DNA from: Methylobacterium sp. C25
GTDB taxonomy: Bacteria > Pseudomonadota > Alphaproteobacteria > Rhizobiales > Beijerinckiaceae
Assembly: GCF_021352225.1 (NCBI RefSeq)
Contig: NZ_JAAUVI010000004.1
Span: 367,688 to 431,687, forward strand
DNA length: 64,000 nt
Reading direction: 5' to 3'
Numbering within the stretch: position 1 is the stretch's first letter; the number at the start of each line of letters is the position of its first letter. The notes beneath the pieces are model-generated. The model made no database searches, was not told the DNA's origin, and saw only the letters and a program-made list of their open reading frames with translations. Shown here one piece after another: positions 51,575 to 58,833 of this stretch. The translations under genes and the position numbers were made by a program.

Positions 51575-52201
51575 ATGACTGAAAACCTGCTCGACAACTC
51601 AGCGGCGATCGTCGAACGCCTCGCGGGTCTCGGTTCGCCGCATGTCGCTGCGTTGGAAACCTACGCGAAAGCGTTGCGCCACACCTACGGCGAGGTCCCG
51701 CATTTCGATCCGTTCGACGGTGGGATCGACGCGCGCCTGCTATTTCTCCTCTCGACCCCGGGTCCCAGCTCGGCGGCGATCCGCTTTACCTCGCGGGACA
51801 ACCCGACTGGTACGGCGCGGACTTTGAGACGATTGTTCGCCGTCTCAAGAGTATCGCGCCGCGATACGGTTCTCTGGAACGCGGTGCCATGGACCCTCCC
51901 GCGCAGGGGAAGAGCACTCGGCCTGCCCTCTTCACGCGACAGGGCGGCTGCTCGCGTGATTCTCCCCGATCTGCTCGACCTGATGCCCCGGCTGGAGGCG
52001 GTGGTCCTCCTGGGAGCAGTGGCGGGAGCCCTCGCGGAACAGGTGCGAGAGCGTGTGGCGGCCGTCCTCACGGCCCCTCACCCCAGTCCGGCGAATCTGG
52101 CAGCCGATCGATCTGCATTCGGTCGCCTCGAGCAAGCCTTCACCGAAGCGGCTGCGCTCTGCCGGACGGAAGGAGCAACCGACCTGCGGCTCGAACATTG
52201 A
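51575..52201 (+). CDS. Uracil-DNA-glycosylase-superfamily protein
   Basis: A 208-residue soluble protein of the UDG-like fold. LLFLLSTPGPSSAAIRFTSR, TLRRLF, LWNAVPWTLP and a C-terminal APHPSPANLA correspond to the active-site loops of UDG-like proteins. Many members of this kind are of unknown substrate. It lies between the CIO operon and a small membrane protein, probably as a separate gene; the first 40 residues form helices. Confidence 0.8.
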   Translation: MTENLLDNSAAIVERLAGLGSPHVAALETYAKALRHTYGEVPHFDPFDGGIDARLLFLLSTPGPSSAAIRFTSRDNPTGTARTLRRLFAVSRVSRRDTVLWNAVPWTLPRRGRALGLPSSRDRAAARVILPDLLDLMPRLEAVVLLGAVAGALAEQVRERVAAVLTAPHPSPANLAADRSAFGRLEQAFTEAAALCRTEGATDLRLEH

Positions 52202-52232
52202 GAAATGAGCGAATATCGAAAGGAGCCATCGA

Positions 52233-52376
52233 ATGACCGAGAAGCGCATCGTCGAGACCGTCGACCAGGGACGGCAAGGCGAGACATCCAACCACATGCG
52301 CTGGGTGCTGCTCGCGACGATGGTCCTGTCGATCCTGGCCGTCGGCGCAGTGTGGCTCGGCATGATCCGGTTCTGA
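52233..52376 (+). CDS. Small single-helix membrane protein (copy A)
   Basis: A 47-residue protein: hydrophilic N-terminus IVETVDQGRQGETSNHMRWV and a C-terminal helix (LATMVLSILAVGAVWLGM). It is clearly homologous to the gene at 54098-54238, with the shared ETVDQ-R-QGETS-HMRWVL core. An AGGAG site precedes the ATG. The family of R-QGET-HMR proteins is found near respiratory genes; no function is established. Confidence 0.75.
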   Translation: MTEKRIVETVDQGRQGETSNHMRWVLLATMVLSILAVGAVWLGMIRF

Positions 52377-52405
52377 CGGGATCTGGAGCGGGTCGGCAGG
52401 CCCGC

Positions 52406-53590
52406 TCATCCCGCGAGGCACGGCGCCACGAACAATTCACCCTTGTAGGCGCCCCAGACCGTGCGGACCGCAACGACGAGCCAGATCAGGCTCAGCATCG
52501 CGACGAGAGCGGCGCCAAGCCAGCTGAAGCCGACGATGCCCGTGACATCCCCGATCCGAAGCGTCGCGAGACAATAGACGCCGAGCGGGAAAATGTAGCC
52601 CCACCAGCCCAGGTTGAACGGCACGCCGCTCCGCAGATAGCGCGTGGTGACGGCCAGCGAGAGCAGAAACCACCACGCGCCATAGCCCCACAGGATCAGC
52701 GCGCCGATCAGACCGACGAGGCGTAGCGTCTCCGGTGCACCCGGAAAGCCTTGGCCGGCGAGTACATTGCCGCCCGCCTGACCAAGAACGAGCAGACCGA
52801 GCGCGCCGGTTCCGAGCGGGCCGAGCGAGAGCCAACTGGATGCGGCCATCTCGCGCGGCGGCAGATTGTGCAATGCCATGCGCAGCACCAGGATCGCCAG
52901 GATGCTCAGCGCGAGCGGCACCGAGACGCCCCACAATACGAACGACGTGACGATCACCGCGAGTTGCTGTCCCGGCTCGGACAGAGCGGGAGCCAACAGG
53001 CCGCCAGTGACCGCGACTACCTCGGCCGCAACCACCGGCAACAGCCAGACCGCCGTCATCTGGTCGATACGGTGCTCTTGGCGAGTGAACATCAAGTACG
53101 GGATTGCCACCGCGCAGATCATCGCGAGCGCTACGTCGAGCCACCATAGCGGTAGCACGAGGGCCGCTGGCGCGAGGCCGAGATGAGTCGGTCCGAAGAT
53201 TAGGAGGCCATTGAGCAGCGTCGCCAGCGCCATCGGGATCGCGCCGAAAAACATCGACACGGTCGAGTGGCCGAAGATCCGGCTCGCCCCTTCGAAAAAG
53301 AAGATCCAGCGCGCTGCATAGAGCAGGCAGCAGGCGAGGAAAATGGCGCCCGCGGCCAGCCATAGTCCGAATGAGACCGACGCGAGCAACGCGTGCGTGG
53401 CCGGAAGTCGGTCGAGTGCAAGCGCGACCACCCCCGTCCCCATCACAACCGTGAACCAATTCGGCGTGAATTGCCGGATCACGTCACGCGGATGCTGAAG
53501 CCGCGACAGAGGCTTCAAGCCAGTGCTGATATCCAGGAGGTTGGGATCGGACAATGCGAACTCCGCGGCCGAGATCCGGCGCGAGGTCAT
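52406..53590 (-). CDS. TDT/SLAC1-family transporter
   Basis: A 394-residue membrane protein of ten helices of the TDT (TehA/SLAC1) family: FTPNWFTVVMGTGVVALALD, a middle region with helices, and NLGWWGYIFPLGVYCLATLR, a hallmark near the C-terminus. Members carry anions such as chloride, nitrate, sulfite or dicarboxylates. The start at 53590 gives a normal cytoplasmic N-terminus; upstream readings are longer without conservation. Its neighbours (sulfur oxidation and CIO) make sulfite or a halide possible substrates, which is inference. Confidence 0.87.
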   Translation of the reverse strand: MTSRRISAAEFALSDPNLLDISTGLKPLSRLQHPRDVIRQFTPNWFTVVMGTGVVALALDRLPATHALLASVSFGLWLAAGAIFLACCLLYAARWIFFFEGASRIFGHSTVSMFFGAIPMALATLLNGLLIFGPTHLGLAPAALVLPLWWLDVALAMICAVAIPYLMFTRQEHRIDQMTAVWLLPVVAAEVVAVTGGLLAPALSEPGQQLAVIVTSFVLWGVSVPLALSILAILVLRMALHNLPPREMAASSWLSLGPLGTGALGLLVLGQAGGNVLAGQGFPGAPETLRLVGLIGALILWGYGAWWFLLSLAVTTRYLRSGVPFNLGWWGYIFPLGVYCLATLRIGDVTGIVGFSWLGAALVAMLSLIWLVVAVRTVWGAYKGELFVAPCLAG

Positions 53591-53760
53591 GTAGCACCCC
53601 CAGCGCGCAACGGACTGTACGGCTTTCGCGAACGAACCGAGCAACCAATCTATATTGGTGATTGAAACGTGCGAATCATACTTTTGGATTGAACAATAGC
53701 AGGCAACTAGGTTCCTCACATCACGAACGAACGTGACCTCACACGAGAAGGAACCAGTCC

Positions 53761-54018
53761 ATGACACGCATGCTCGCAATCCTCACTCTCGCCGGCTCGG
53801 CCGCCTTCGCATCGGTGGGCGCAGCGCAAGCTCGACCCGTCCCCATGCCCGAATCTCATTACACCACCTTCGACGCTCTCGAAGCTCCGGCGCGCGAACC
53901 GATCATCGTCAGTCCAGACACCGACGGCGCGAACGCGAAGAACCCCGCGCTCCCGAGCTACCAGCGCGGCCGCGGTCAAGAGACCGGCGGACCGGCCCGC
54001 CAGCTGATCGGGAACTGA
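53761..54018 (+). CDS. Small exported protein
   Basis: An 85-residue protein with a signal peptide (MTRMLAILTLAGSAAFASVG) and a short Pro-rich mature part (ESHYTTFDALEAPAREPIIV ... SYQRGRGQETGGPARQLIGN). I do not recognise the family. It is the first gene of the rightward sulfur/oxidase group; 79 bases separate it from the small membrane protein that follows. Confidence 0.65.
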   Translation: MTRMLAILTLAGSAAFASVGAAQARPVPMPESHYTTFDALEAPAREPIIVSPDTDGANAKNPALPSYQRGRGQETGGPARQLIGN

Positions 54019-54097
54019 TCCTCTGGCGCGGCTCTCGCGCACTTCCGCACGCGAGCCGCGCCAGCCCCCTTCAAAACGAGCGGACAGGAGCGTCGCC

Positions 54098-54238
54098 ATG
54101 AGTGAAGGCACGACGATCGAAACCGTCGATCAAGCCCGCCAGGGCGAGACCAGCGGGCACATGCGCTGGGTCCTGTTCTGGACCGTGTCGCTGACCATCG
54201 CAGCGGTCGGGTCGGCTTGGCTCGCCATCATCGGCTGA
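54098..54238 (+). CDS. Small single-helix membrane protein (copy B)
   Basis: A 46-residue protein, TTIETVDQARQGETSGHMRW followed by one helix (VLFWTVSLTIAAVGSAWL). It is homologous to copy A at 52233-52376. GGACAGGAG lies upstream of the ATG. It sits before the Tat-exported DsrE-like gene. Confidence 0.75.
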   Translation: MSEGTTIETVDQARQGETSGHMRWVLFWTVSLTIAAVGSAWLAIIG

Positions 54239-54273
54239 GAACAGCGCATCCCCACGCAGGAAGGAGACTCATC

Positions 54274-55086
54274 ATGTCCCAAGGGATCATCGACCATCGG
54301 ACCGGACGACGCGGGCTGCTTCAGATTTTGAGCCTCGGCTTGGCCGCGGGCGCGGCGGGCTTGCCGGTCCTCGGACCGCGCTCTGCGAAGGCGGCTGAGC
54401 CGGTCTCCCTGATCGAGCCCGGCGCCGGCGATCTTCGCGGCCTGATGGAGCGGCTCGCTAAGGCGCCGCGGCGGCGCGACTTCAAGACCGTGCCGATGAT
54501 CCTGACAAAGCCCGAGGAATGGGACCATGAGGCACTCACCGAGGTGATGGCCTATCGGCCCAAGCCCAAGCAGGTCTGGGACAACACAGACATCGCCAGC
54601 CCCTGGCTCAACCTGATGCGCAACGCTTTGAACGCGCAGGTCTGGTCGTTCCGCCACCCGGATTTCCTGGCCGTCTCGGCGACGCACGGCACGGCGCACC
54701 TCGCGCTCTTCGACCAGGAGACCTGGGCCAAGTACAAGCTCGCCGACTTGGCCGGCCCGAAATTCAAGACCAACACGCTCATCGTCGAGGGCAAGGCGGC
54801 CTCGGCCGATCCGAAAAACTTCGAGGATCCGGCCGGCGTGTTCTCGCCGGAAGACAATTCGATCCCAGTGCTGATGCGGCGCGGCGTGGTCTTCACCTCC
54901 TGCCACAACGCAATCTGGGAGGAGGCCGGCGGTCTGATCGCCAAGGGCGTCAACCCGGACAAGCTCAGCCACGAGGCGCTCGCGGCCGAGCTCACCAACC
55001 ACCTCATCCCCGGCGTGATCCTCACGCCCGGCGCCGTCGGCACGCTGCCCGAGCTGCAGCAGGTCGGCTTCCACTACGCGAAGTGA
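54274..55086 (+). CDS. Tat-exported protein with DsrE/F-like domain
   Basis: A 270-residue protein with a Tat signal (TGRRGLLQILSLGLAAGAAG, cleavage near PRSAKA). The mature domain contains ASPWLNLMRNALNAQVWSF, HPDFLAVSATHGTAHLALFD, and a C-terminal FTSCHNAIWEEAGG ... LIPGVILTPGAVGTLPELQQ, matching DsrE/DsrF-like folds where the Cys carries sulfur. It would act in the periplasm, unlike cytoplasmic DsrE. It lies before a solute-binding protein, cytochromes and a ba3 oxidase. AGGAGA precedes the ATG. The DsrE-like call rests on motif pattern only. Confidence 0.65.
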   Translation: MSQGIIDHRTGRRGLLQILSLGLAAGAAGLPVLGPRSAKAAEPVSLIEPGAGDLRGLMERLAKAPRRRDFKTVPMILTKPEEWDHEALTEVMAYRPKPKQVWDNTDIASPWLNLMRNALNAQVWSFRHPDFLAVSATHGTAHLALFDQETWAKYKLADLAGPKFKTNTLIVEGKAASADPKNFEDPAGVFSPEDNSIPVLMRRGVVFTSCHNAIWEEAGGLIAKGVNPDKLSHEALAAELTNHLIPGVILTPGAVGTLPELQQVGFHYAK

Positions 55087-55096
55087 GGGGATTCCA

Positions 55097-56071
55097 ATGC
55101 GAGATTTCCGCAAAACTCTTCTCGCCGGGTGCGCCCTCGCCCTCGCGCTGGCCTTCGGCGCGCGGGCCGAGAACGCAAAGTCCCCGCCCGGCCCGTTCCC
55201 GCCGTGGCAGCACGGCGACAACAACGACGCCGCGCCCCGCGGCCTGCCCTTCACGGTGCCGGAGGTCGACGTGCTCGCCGACTTTCACGGCAGCCTCGAT
55301 GACCCGAAGCTCGTGCTGTTCGTGGGCGGCAACTACTTCTTCGCGATGGCGCCGCTGGTGAAGGCCTTCGAGGCGAGCCACCCCGAATATAAGGGCCGGA
55401 TCTTTTGGGAGACGATCCCGCCGGGCCTGCTCGTCAAGCAGATGGAGGCCGGCGGCACGATCACCGTCGGCAACATGACCTTCACGGTCAAACCCGACGC
55501 GTATTTCGCGGGCCTCAAGAAGGTCGAGGAACTGATCGGCGAAGGCAAGCTCGTCGGGCCGGCGGTGCCGTACGTCACGAACACGCTGACCATCATGGTG
55601 CCCAAGGACAATCCGGCCAGCGTGAAGACCCTGAGCGATCTCGGCAATCCGGACATCCGCTTGGCGATGCCGAACCCGGAATTCGAGGGCATCGCGCGGC
55701 AGATCAAGATGTCGCTTGGAAAGGCTGGCGGCCAAGCGCTGGAGACGGCCGTCTACGACACCAAGGTCAAGGACGGCTCGACCATCCTCACCCACATCCA
55801 CCACCGTCAGACGCCGCTGTTCCTGATGCAGGGCCGGGCGCAGGCTGGCGTGACGTGGCAGTCCGAGGCCTTGTTCCAGGAGCAGGTCGGCAACCCGATC
55901 GGTCACGTCGACATCCCCGAGTCCGACAACGCGACGGCGATCTACGCGGGGGCGCAGGTGAAGGGCGCGCAGCATCCAGAGGCCGCGCAGGCCTGGCTCG
56001 CCTTCATCCACTCGCCCGAGGCGCTGCAGATCTTCGAGCGGTACGGCTTCAAGCCTTACCGCGGCGGCTGA
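55097..56071 (+). CDS. Periplasmic solute-binding protein (ModA-like)
   Basis: A 324-residue secreted protein with a signal peptide (LLAGCALALALAFGARA) and a type II binding fold: VLADFHGSLDDPKLVLFVGG, MAPLVKAFEASHPEYKGRIF, VPYVTNTLTIMVPKDNPASV, NPDIRLAMPNPEFEGIARQI and a C-terminal HPEAAQAWLAFIHSPEALQI. It resembles ModA-type oxyanion binding proteins. No permease or ATPase is nearby, so it may serve a transporter elsewhere or act as a periplasmic carrier or chaperone. The downstream genes need molybdenum (sulfite dehydrogenase), which would fit. Confidence 0.78.
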   Translation: MRDFRKTLLAGCALALALAFGARAENAKSPPGPFPPWQHGDNNDAAPRGLPFTVPEVDVLADFHGSLDDPKLVLFVGGNYFFAMAPLVKAFEASHPEYKGRIFWETIPPGLLVKQMEAGGTITVGNMTFTVKPDAYFAGLKKVEELIGEGKLVGPAVPYVTNTLTIMVPKDNPASVKTLSDLGNPDIRLAMPNPEFEGIARQIKMSLGKAGGQALETAVYDTKVKDGSTILTHIHHRQTPLFLMQGRAQAGVTWQSEALFQEQVGNPIGHVDIPESDNATAIYAGAQVKGAQHPEAAQAWLAFIHSPEALQIFERYGFKPYRGG

Positions 56072-56097
56072 GGTAGCAAGAGATGGGAGGTCGATTC

Positions 56098-56388
56098 ATG
56101 ACGCTGCACCAGTTGCGCGTCTTCGTGGCCGTGGCCGAGCGAGAGCACCTGACCCGCGCGGCCCTGGTTCTGCATACCGCGCCGTCGGCGGTCAGCGCCA
56201 CGATCGCGGCGCTCGAAGCCGAGTACGGGCTCTCGCTGTTCGACCGGTCGGGGCGCGGCCTACGCCTGACGCGCCAGGGCGACGTGATGTTGCAGGAGGC
56301 ACGCGCCGTGCTCGACCGGGCCGCCGTGGCCCGCGCGCGTCTGGCAGCACTCAGGGCCGAGGCGCTCGGCGGCGAGCACCCGCGATGA
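56098..56388 (+). CDS. Truncated LysR-type DNA-binding domain
   Basis: A 96-residue protein equal to the N-terminal helix-turn-helix of a LysR regulator (MTLHQLRVFVAVAEREHLTR, HTAPSAVSATIAALEAEYGL, RLTRQGDVMLQEA). The effector-binding domain of about 200 residues is missing: the protein stops at AEALGGEHPR. GGGAGG is 7 bases before the ATG. It may be a remnant or a short, effector-free repressor. Its stop overlaps an ATG that opens the frame of the cytochrome gene. Confidence 0.75.
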   Translation: MTLHQLRVFVAVAEREHLTRAALVLHTAPSAVSATIAALEAEYGLSLFDRSGRGLRLTRQGDVMLQEARAVLDRAAVARARLAALRAEALGGEHPR

Positions 56389-56522
56389 ACACCGTTCGGA
56401 TCATACGAATGGACGCTGTTCAGTCCCCCGCTCACTCTCGCATGATGATGCGATGTGAAGCGATGGACCGCTTGGCCCGCAACCGGCCGCAGCGCGCGCT
56501 GCGAACCGGTCGATTTATCGTC

Positions 56523-57194
56523 ATGCGCAGCCTGCTGTGTGCGTTTGTCATCCAAGCGGCGGGTCCGGCGCGTGCCGACGACAAAGCAGCGACGATCGGC
56601 GCGACGATCGCCGTGCAGGGGGCGTCTCGCGACCGCCCGGCCTGCGCCGCCTGCCACGGCGTGGACGGCGCCGGTCAGCCGGATGTCGGGATCCCGCGCC
56701 TCGCCGGGCTGCACGCCTCCTACATCGCCGACCAGCTCGGCTACTTCGCCTCGGGCAAGCGCCGCAATCCGATCATGTCCCCCTATGCAGAGGCGCTCAC
56801 TCCAGATCAGCGCCGCGCGGTCGCCGATTATTTCGCGGGTCTGCCCATACCGGCGCCCGTCGATGCCGTCTCGGCGCCACCGGCGCAGCTCGAGCGCGGT
56901 CGGGCGCTATTCCAACGGGGCGACGCGCAGACGAAGCTGATCGCGTGCACGCAATGCCATGGTCCAAACGGCGTCGGCGTCGGCAGCTTCACGCCCCGGC
57001 TCGCCGGTCAATCCGGCCCCTACATCGCCGACCAGCTGCATCGCTGGCGCGACGGTGATCCGCGCGACCCGCGCGGGAGCTACATGCAGGCCATCGCGGC
57101 GCGGCTTTCGTCTGACGACATCGAGGCTTTGGCCGCCTACGCGGCGTCACTCGACCCGAAGCCCGGTGGATCGCAGAGGAGCGCCGATCGATGA
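56523..57194 (+). CDS. Diheme cytochrome c (c4-like)
   Basis: A 223-residue secreted diheme protein: signal (MRSLLCAFVIQAAGPARA), first heme CAACHG, second heme CTQCHG, each followed by the sixth Met ligand region (RNPIMSPYAEAL, RGSYMQAIAA). Spacing matches cytochrome c4, an electron carrier to terminal oxidases. The frame is open back to 56385 (ATG overlapping the LysR stop), so the start is uncertain; 56523 gives the best signal peptide. The stop overlaps the next gene by 4 bases. Confidence 0.82.
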   Translation: MRSLLCAFVIQAAGPARADDKAATIGATIAVQGASRDRPACAACHGVDGAGQPDVGIPRLAGLHASYIADQLGYFASGKRRNPIMSPYAEALTPDQRRAVADYFAGLPIPAPVDAVSAPPAQLERGRALFQRGDAQTKLIACTQCHGPNGVGVGSFTPRLAGQSGPYIADQLHRWRDGDPRDPRGSYMQAIAARLSSDDIEALAAYAASLDPKPGGSQRSADR

Positions 57195-58144
57195 CCACGC
57201 CCGCGAGCATCCCCATCGCCTTTGCCAGCCTCGCCGCACTGAGCTGCCTTGCGGGTTGGACCGCCCGCTCCCCTGCCGCCCATGCCGCGGATGCGAGCGA
57301 CAAAGCCGCTTTCGTTCCTCCCCCCGAAAGCGCGATTCCGCAGGGCAAGTTCGGCGACGAGGTCCGCCTCGGCGAGAAGATTTTCCGCGAACCCGGCACG
57401 CATGCCTCGGCCTATGTCGGCAACGACCTGCGCTGCTCGAACTGCCACCTCGATGCCGGGCGGCTCGCCGGCTCCGCACCGATGTGGGGCGCCTACGTGA
57501 CTTATCCGGCCTACCAGGCGAAGAACGGACACGTGAACTCGTTCGAGGAGCGGCTTCAGGGCTGCTTCCGCTATAGCATGAACGGGAAGGTGCCGCCGCT
57601 CGGTGACCCTGTCCTCGTGGCGCTGGAAAGCTATTCCTTCTTTCTCGCCAAGGGTCTGCCAACCGACGAGGCACCGCCCGGCCGCGGCTTTCCCGCATTG
57701 CCGAAACCTGACACCAAACCGGACTATGACCGCGGTGCCCAGGTCTACGCCGACCATTGCGCCGCCTGCCACGGCGGCGACGGGCTCGGCCAGTCGGCGG
57801 ACGGCAAGGTCGTCTTCCCTCCACTCTGGGGACCGCGTTCGTACAATTGGGGCGCGGGCATGGGGTCGATCAAGAACGCTGCCGAATTCATTCACGCCAA
57901 CATGCCGTTGGGCATGGGTGGCAGCCTGACCCCGCAACAGGCCTGGGACGTGGCCACCTATGTCGATAGCCAGGTCCGCCCCCAGGATCCCCGTTTCACC
58001 GGAAGCGTCGCCGAGACTCGCGCCAAGTTCCACGACAATGCGAACTCGATGTACGGCCAGACGGTCAATGGGGCGGTCCTCGGCGATCCGGCATCGACAC
58101 CACCGGCGGGCACGGTACCGGCGGCGGCGGAGCAGGGGAAATGA
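57191..58144 (+). CDS. TsdA-like diheme thiosulfate dehydrogenase
   Basis: A 317-residue secreted cytochrome with CSNCHLDAGR and CAACHGGDGLG heme sites. The segment APMWGAYVTYPAYQAKNGHV and the NSFEERLQGCFRYSMNGKVP motif are typical of TsdA, which joins two thiosulfates to tetrathionate. The conserved Cys (QGCFRYSMNG) is a TsdA hallmark for heme ligation. Electrons would pass to the c4-type cytochrome and then the ba3 oxidase. The start overlaps the upstream gene. Confidence 0.83.
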   Translation: MTTPASIPIAFASLAALSCLAGWTARSPAAHAADASDKAAFVPPPESAIPQGKFGDEVRLGEKIFREPGTHASAYVGNDLRCSNCHLDAGRLAGSAPMWGAYVTYPAYQAKNGHVNSFEERLQGCFRYSMNGKVPPLGDPVLVALESYSFFLAKGLPTDEAPPGRGFPALPKPDTKPDYDRGAQVYADHCAACHGGDGLGQSADGKVVFPPLWGPRSYNWGAGMGSIKNAAEFIHANMPLGMGGSLTPQQAWDVATYVDSQVRPQDPRFTGSVAETRAKFHDNANSMYGQTVNGAVLGDPASTPPAGTVPAAAEQGK

Positions 58145-58308
58145 GCGACAACGAGAGTCTTCGCCGCGCTGCGCCGCCGGCAACGATCGCTCATGCGACG
58201 TCCGAGCCGGTGCGGCCGGTCGGGACCTGGGTCGTGGCCGTCTTCCTCGTGGCCTCGATCGTGATCGTCTGGTGCCTCGCGGCGCTCGTCTTCCACACCC
58301 GCAGCTGA
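58141..58308 (+). CDS. Small single-helix protein before oxidase subunit II
   Basis: A 55-residue protein with a disordered N-terminus (MSDNESLRRAAPPATIAHAT) and one helix (GTWVVAVFLVASIVIVWCLA). Its place just before subunit II suggests a small subunit such as IIa of ba3 oxidases. The ATG overlaps the TsdA-like gene stop, and it ends 9 bases before the next gene. Assignment is by position and shape only. Confidence 0.7.
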   Translation: MSDNESLRRAAPPATIAHATSEPVRPVGTWVVAVFLVASIVIVWCLAALVFHTRS

Positions 58309-58317
58309 GATCAGTCG

Positions 58318-58833
58318 ATGAGCGAGAGCGCCGCGTCCTCGGAGTTCGAGGCCGCTTTCCACAAGGCTGCCGAGCGCCACGAGCGCGTCTGGGTGTTCGT
58401 GGCCATCCTGATGCTCACGCTCTTGCTGGCCGGCACGATGTTCATCGTCGTCTACGCCTACGGCGTGGTGGTGCGCACCGACGGCTTCCGCCGCGACCCG
58501 GCGGCGATCGAGGCGCCGGAGGGCAGTATCGAGAAGACCGGCCCGAACGCCTACACCGTCACCATGGTCGCCCGACTCTGGCGCTGGAGCCCGAGCCCGC
58601 TGCGCATCCCGAAGGGCGCGACCGTGACCTTCCGCGTGACGAGTGCCGACGTGCTCCACGGCTTCGCGATCCAGGGCACCACCGTCAACGTGACGGCGGT
58701 GCCCGGTATCACTGGCAGCGTCAGCTACACCTTCAACCGTCCCGGCACCTTCAATATCGTCTGCAACGAATATTGTGGGTTGGAGCACCAGGGCATGCTC
58801 GGGCGCATCGTCGTCGAGGGAGACCCGGCATGA
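58318..58833 (+). CDS. ba3-type cytochrome oxidase subunit II
   Basis: A 171-residue subunit with one helix (VWVFVAILMLTLLLAGTMFI) and a periplasmic CuA domain: VLHGFAIQG with the first His, and CNEYCGLEHQGM with the two Cys, second His and Met. One membrane helix and small size match ba3 subunit II rather than aa3. It takes electrons from a cytochrome c. Ends overlapping subunit I (ATGA). Confidence 0.92.
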   Translation: MSESAASSEFEAAFHKAAERHERVWVFVAILMLTLLLAGTMFIVVYAYGVVVRTDGFRRDPAAIEAPEGSIEKTGPNAYTVTMVARLWRWSPSPLRIPKGATVTFRVTSADVLHGFAIQGTTVNVTAVPGITGSVSYTFNRPGTFNIVCNEYCGLEHQGMLGRIVVEGDPA

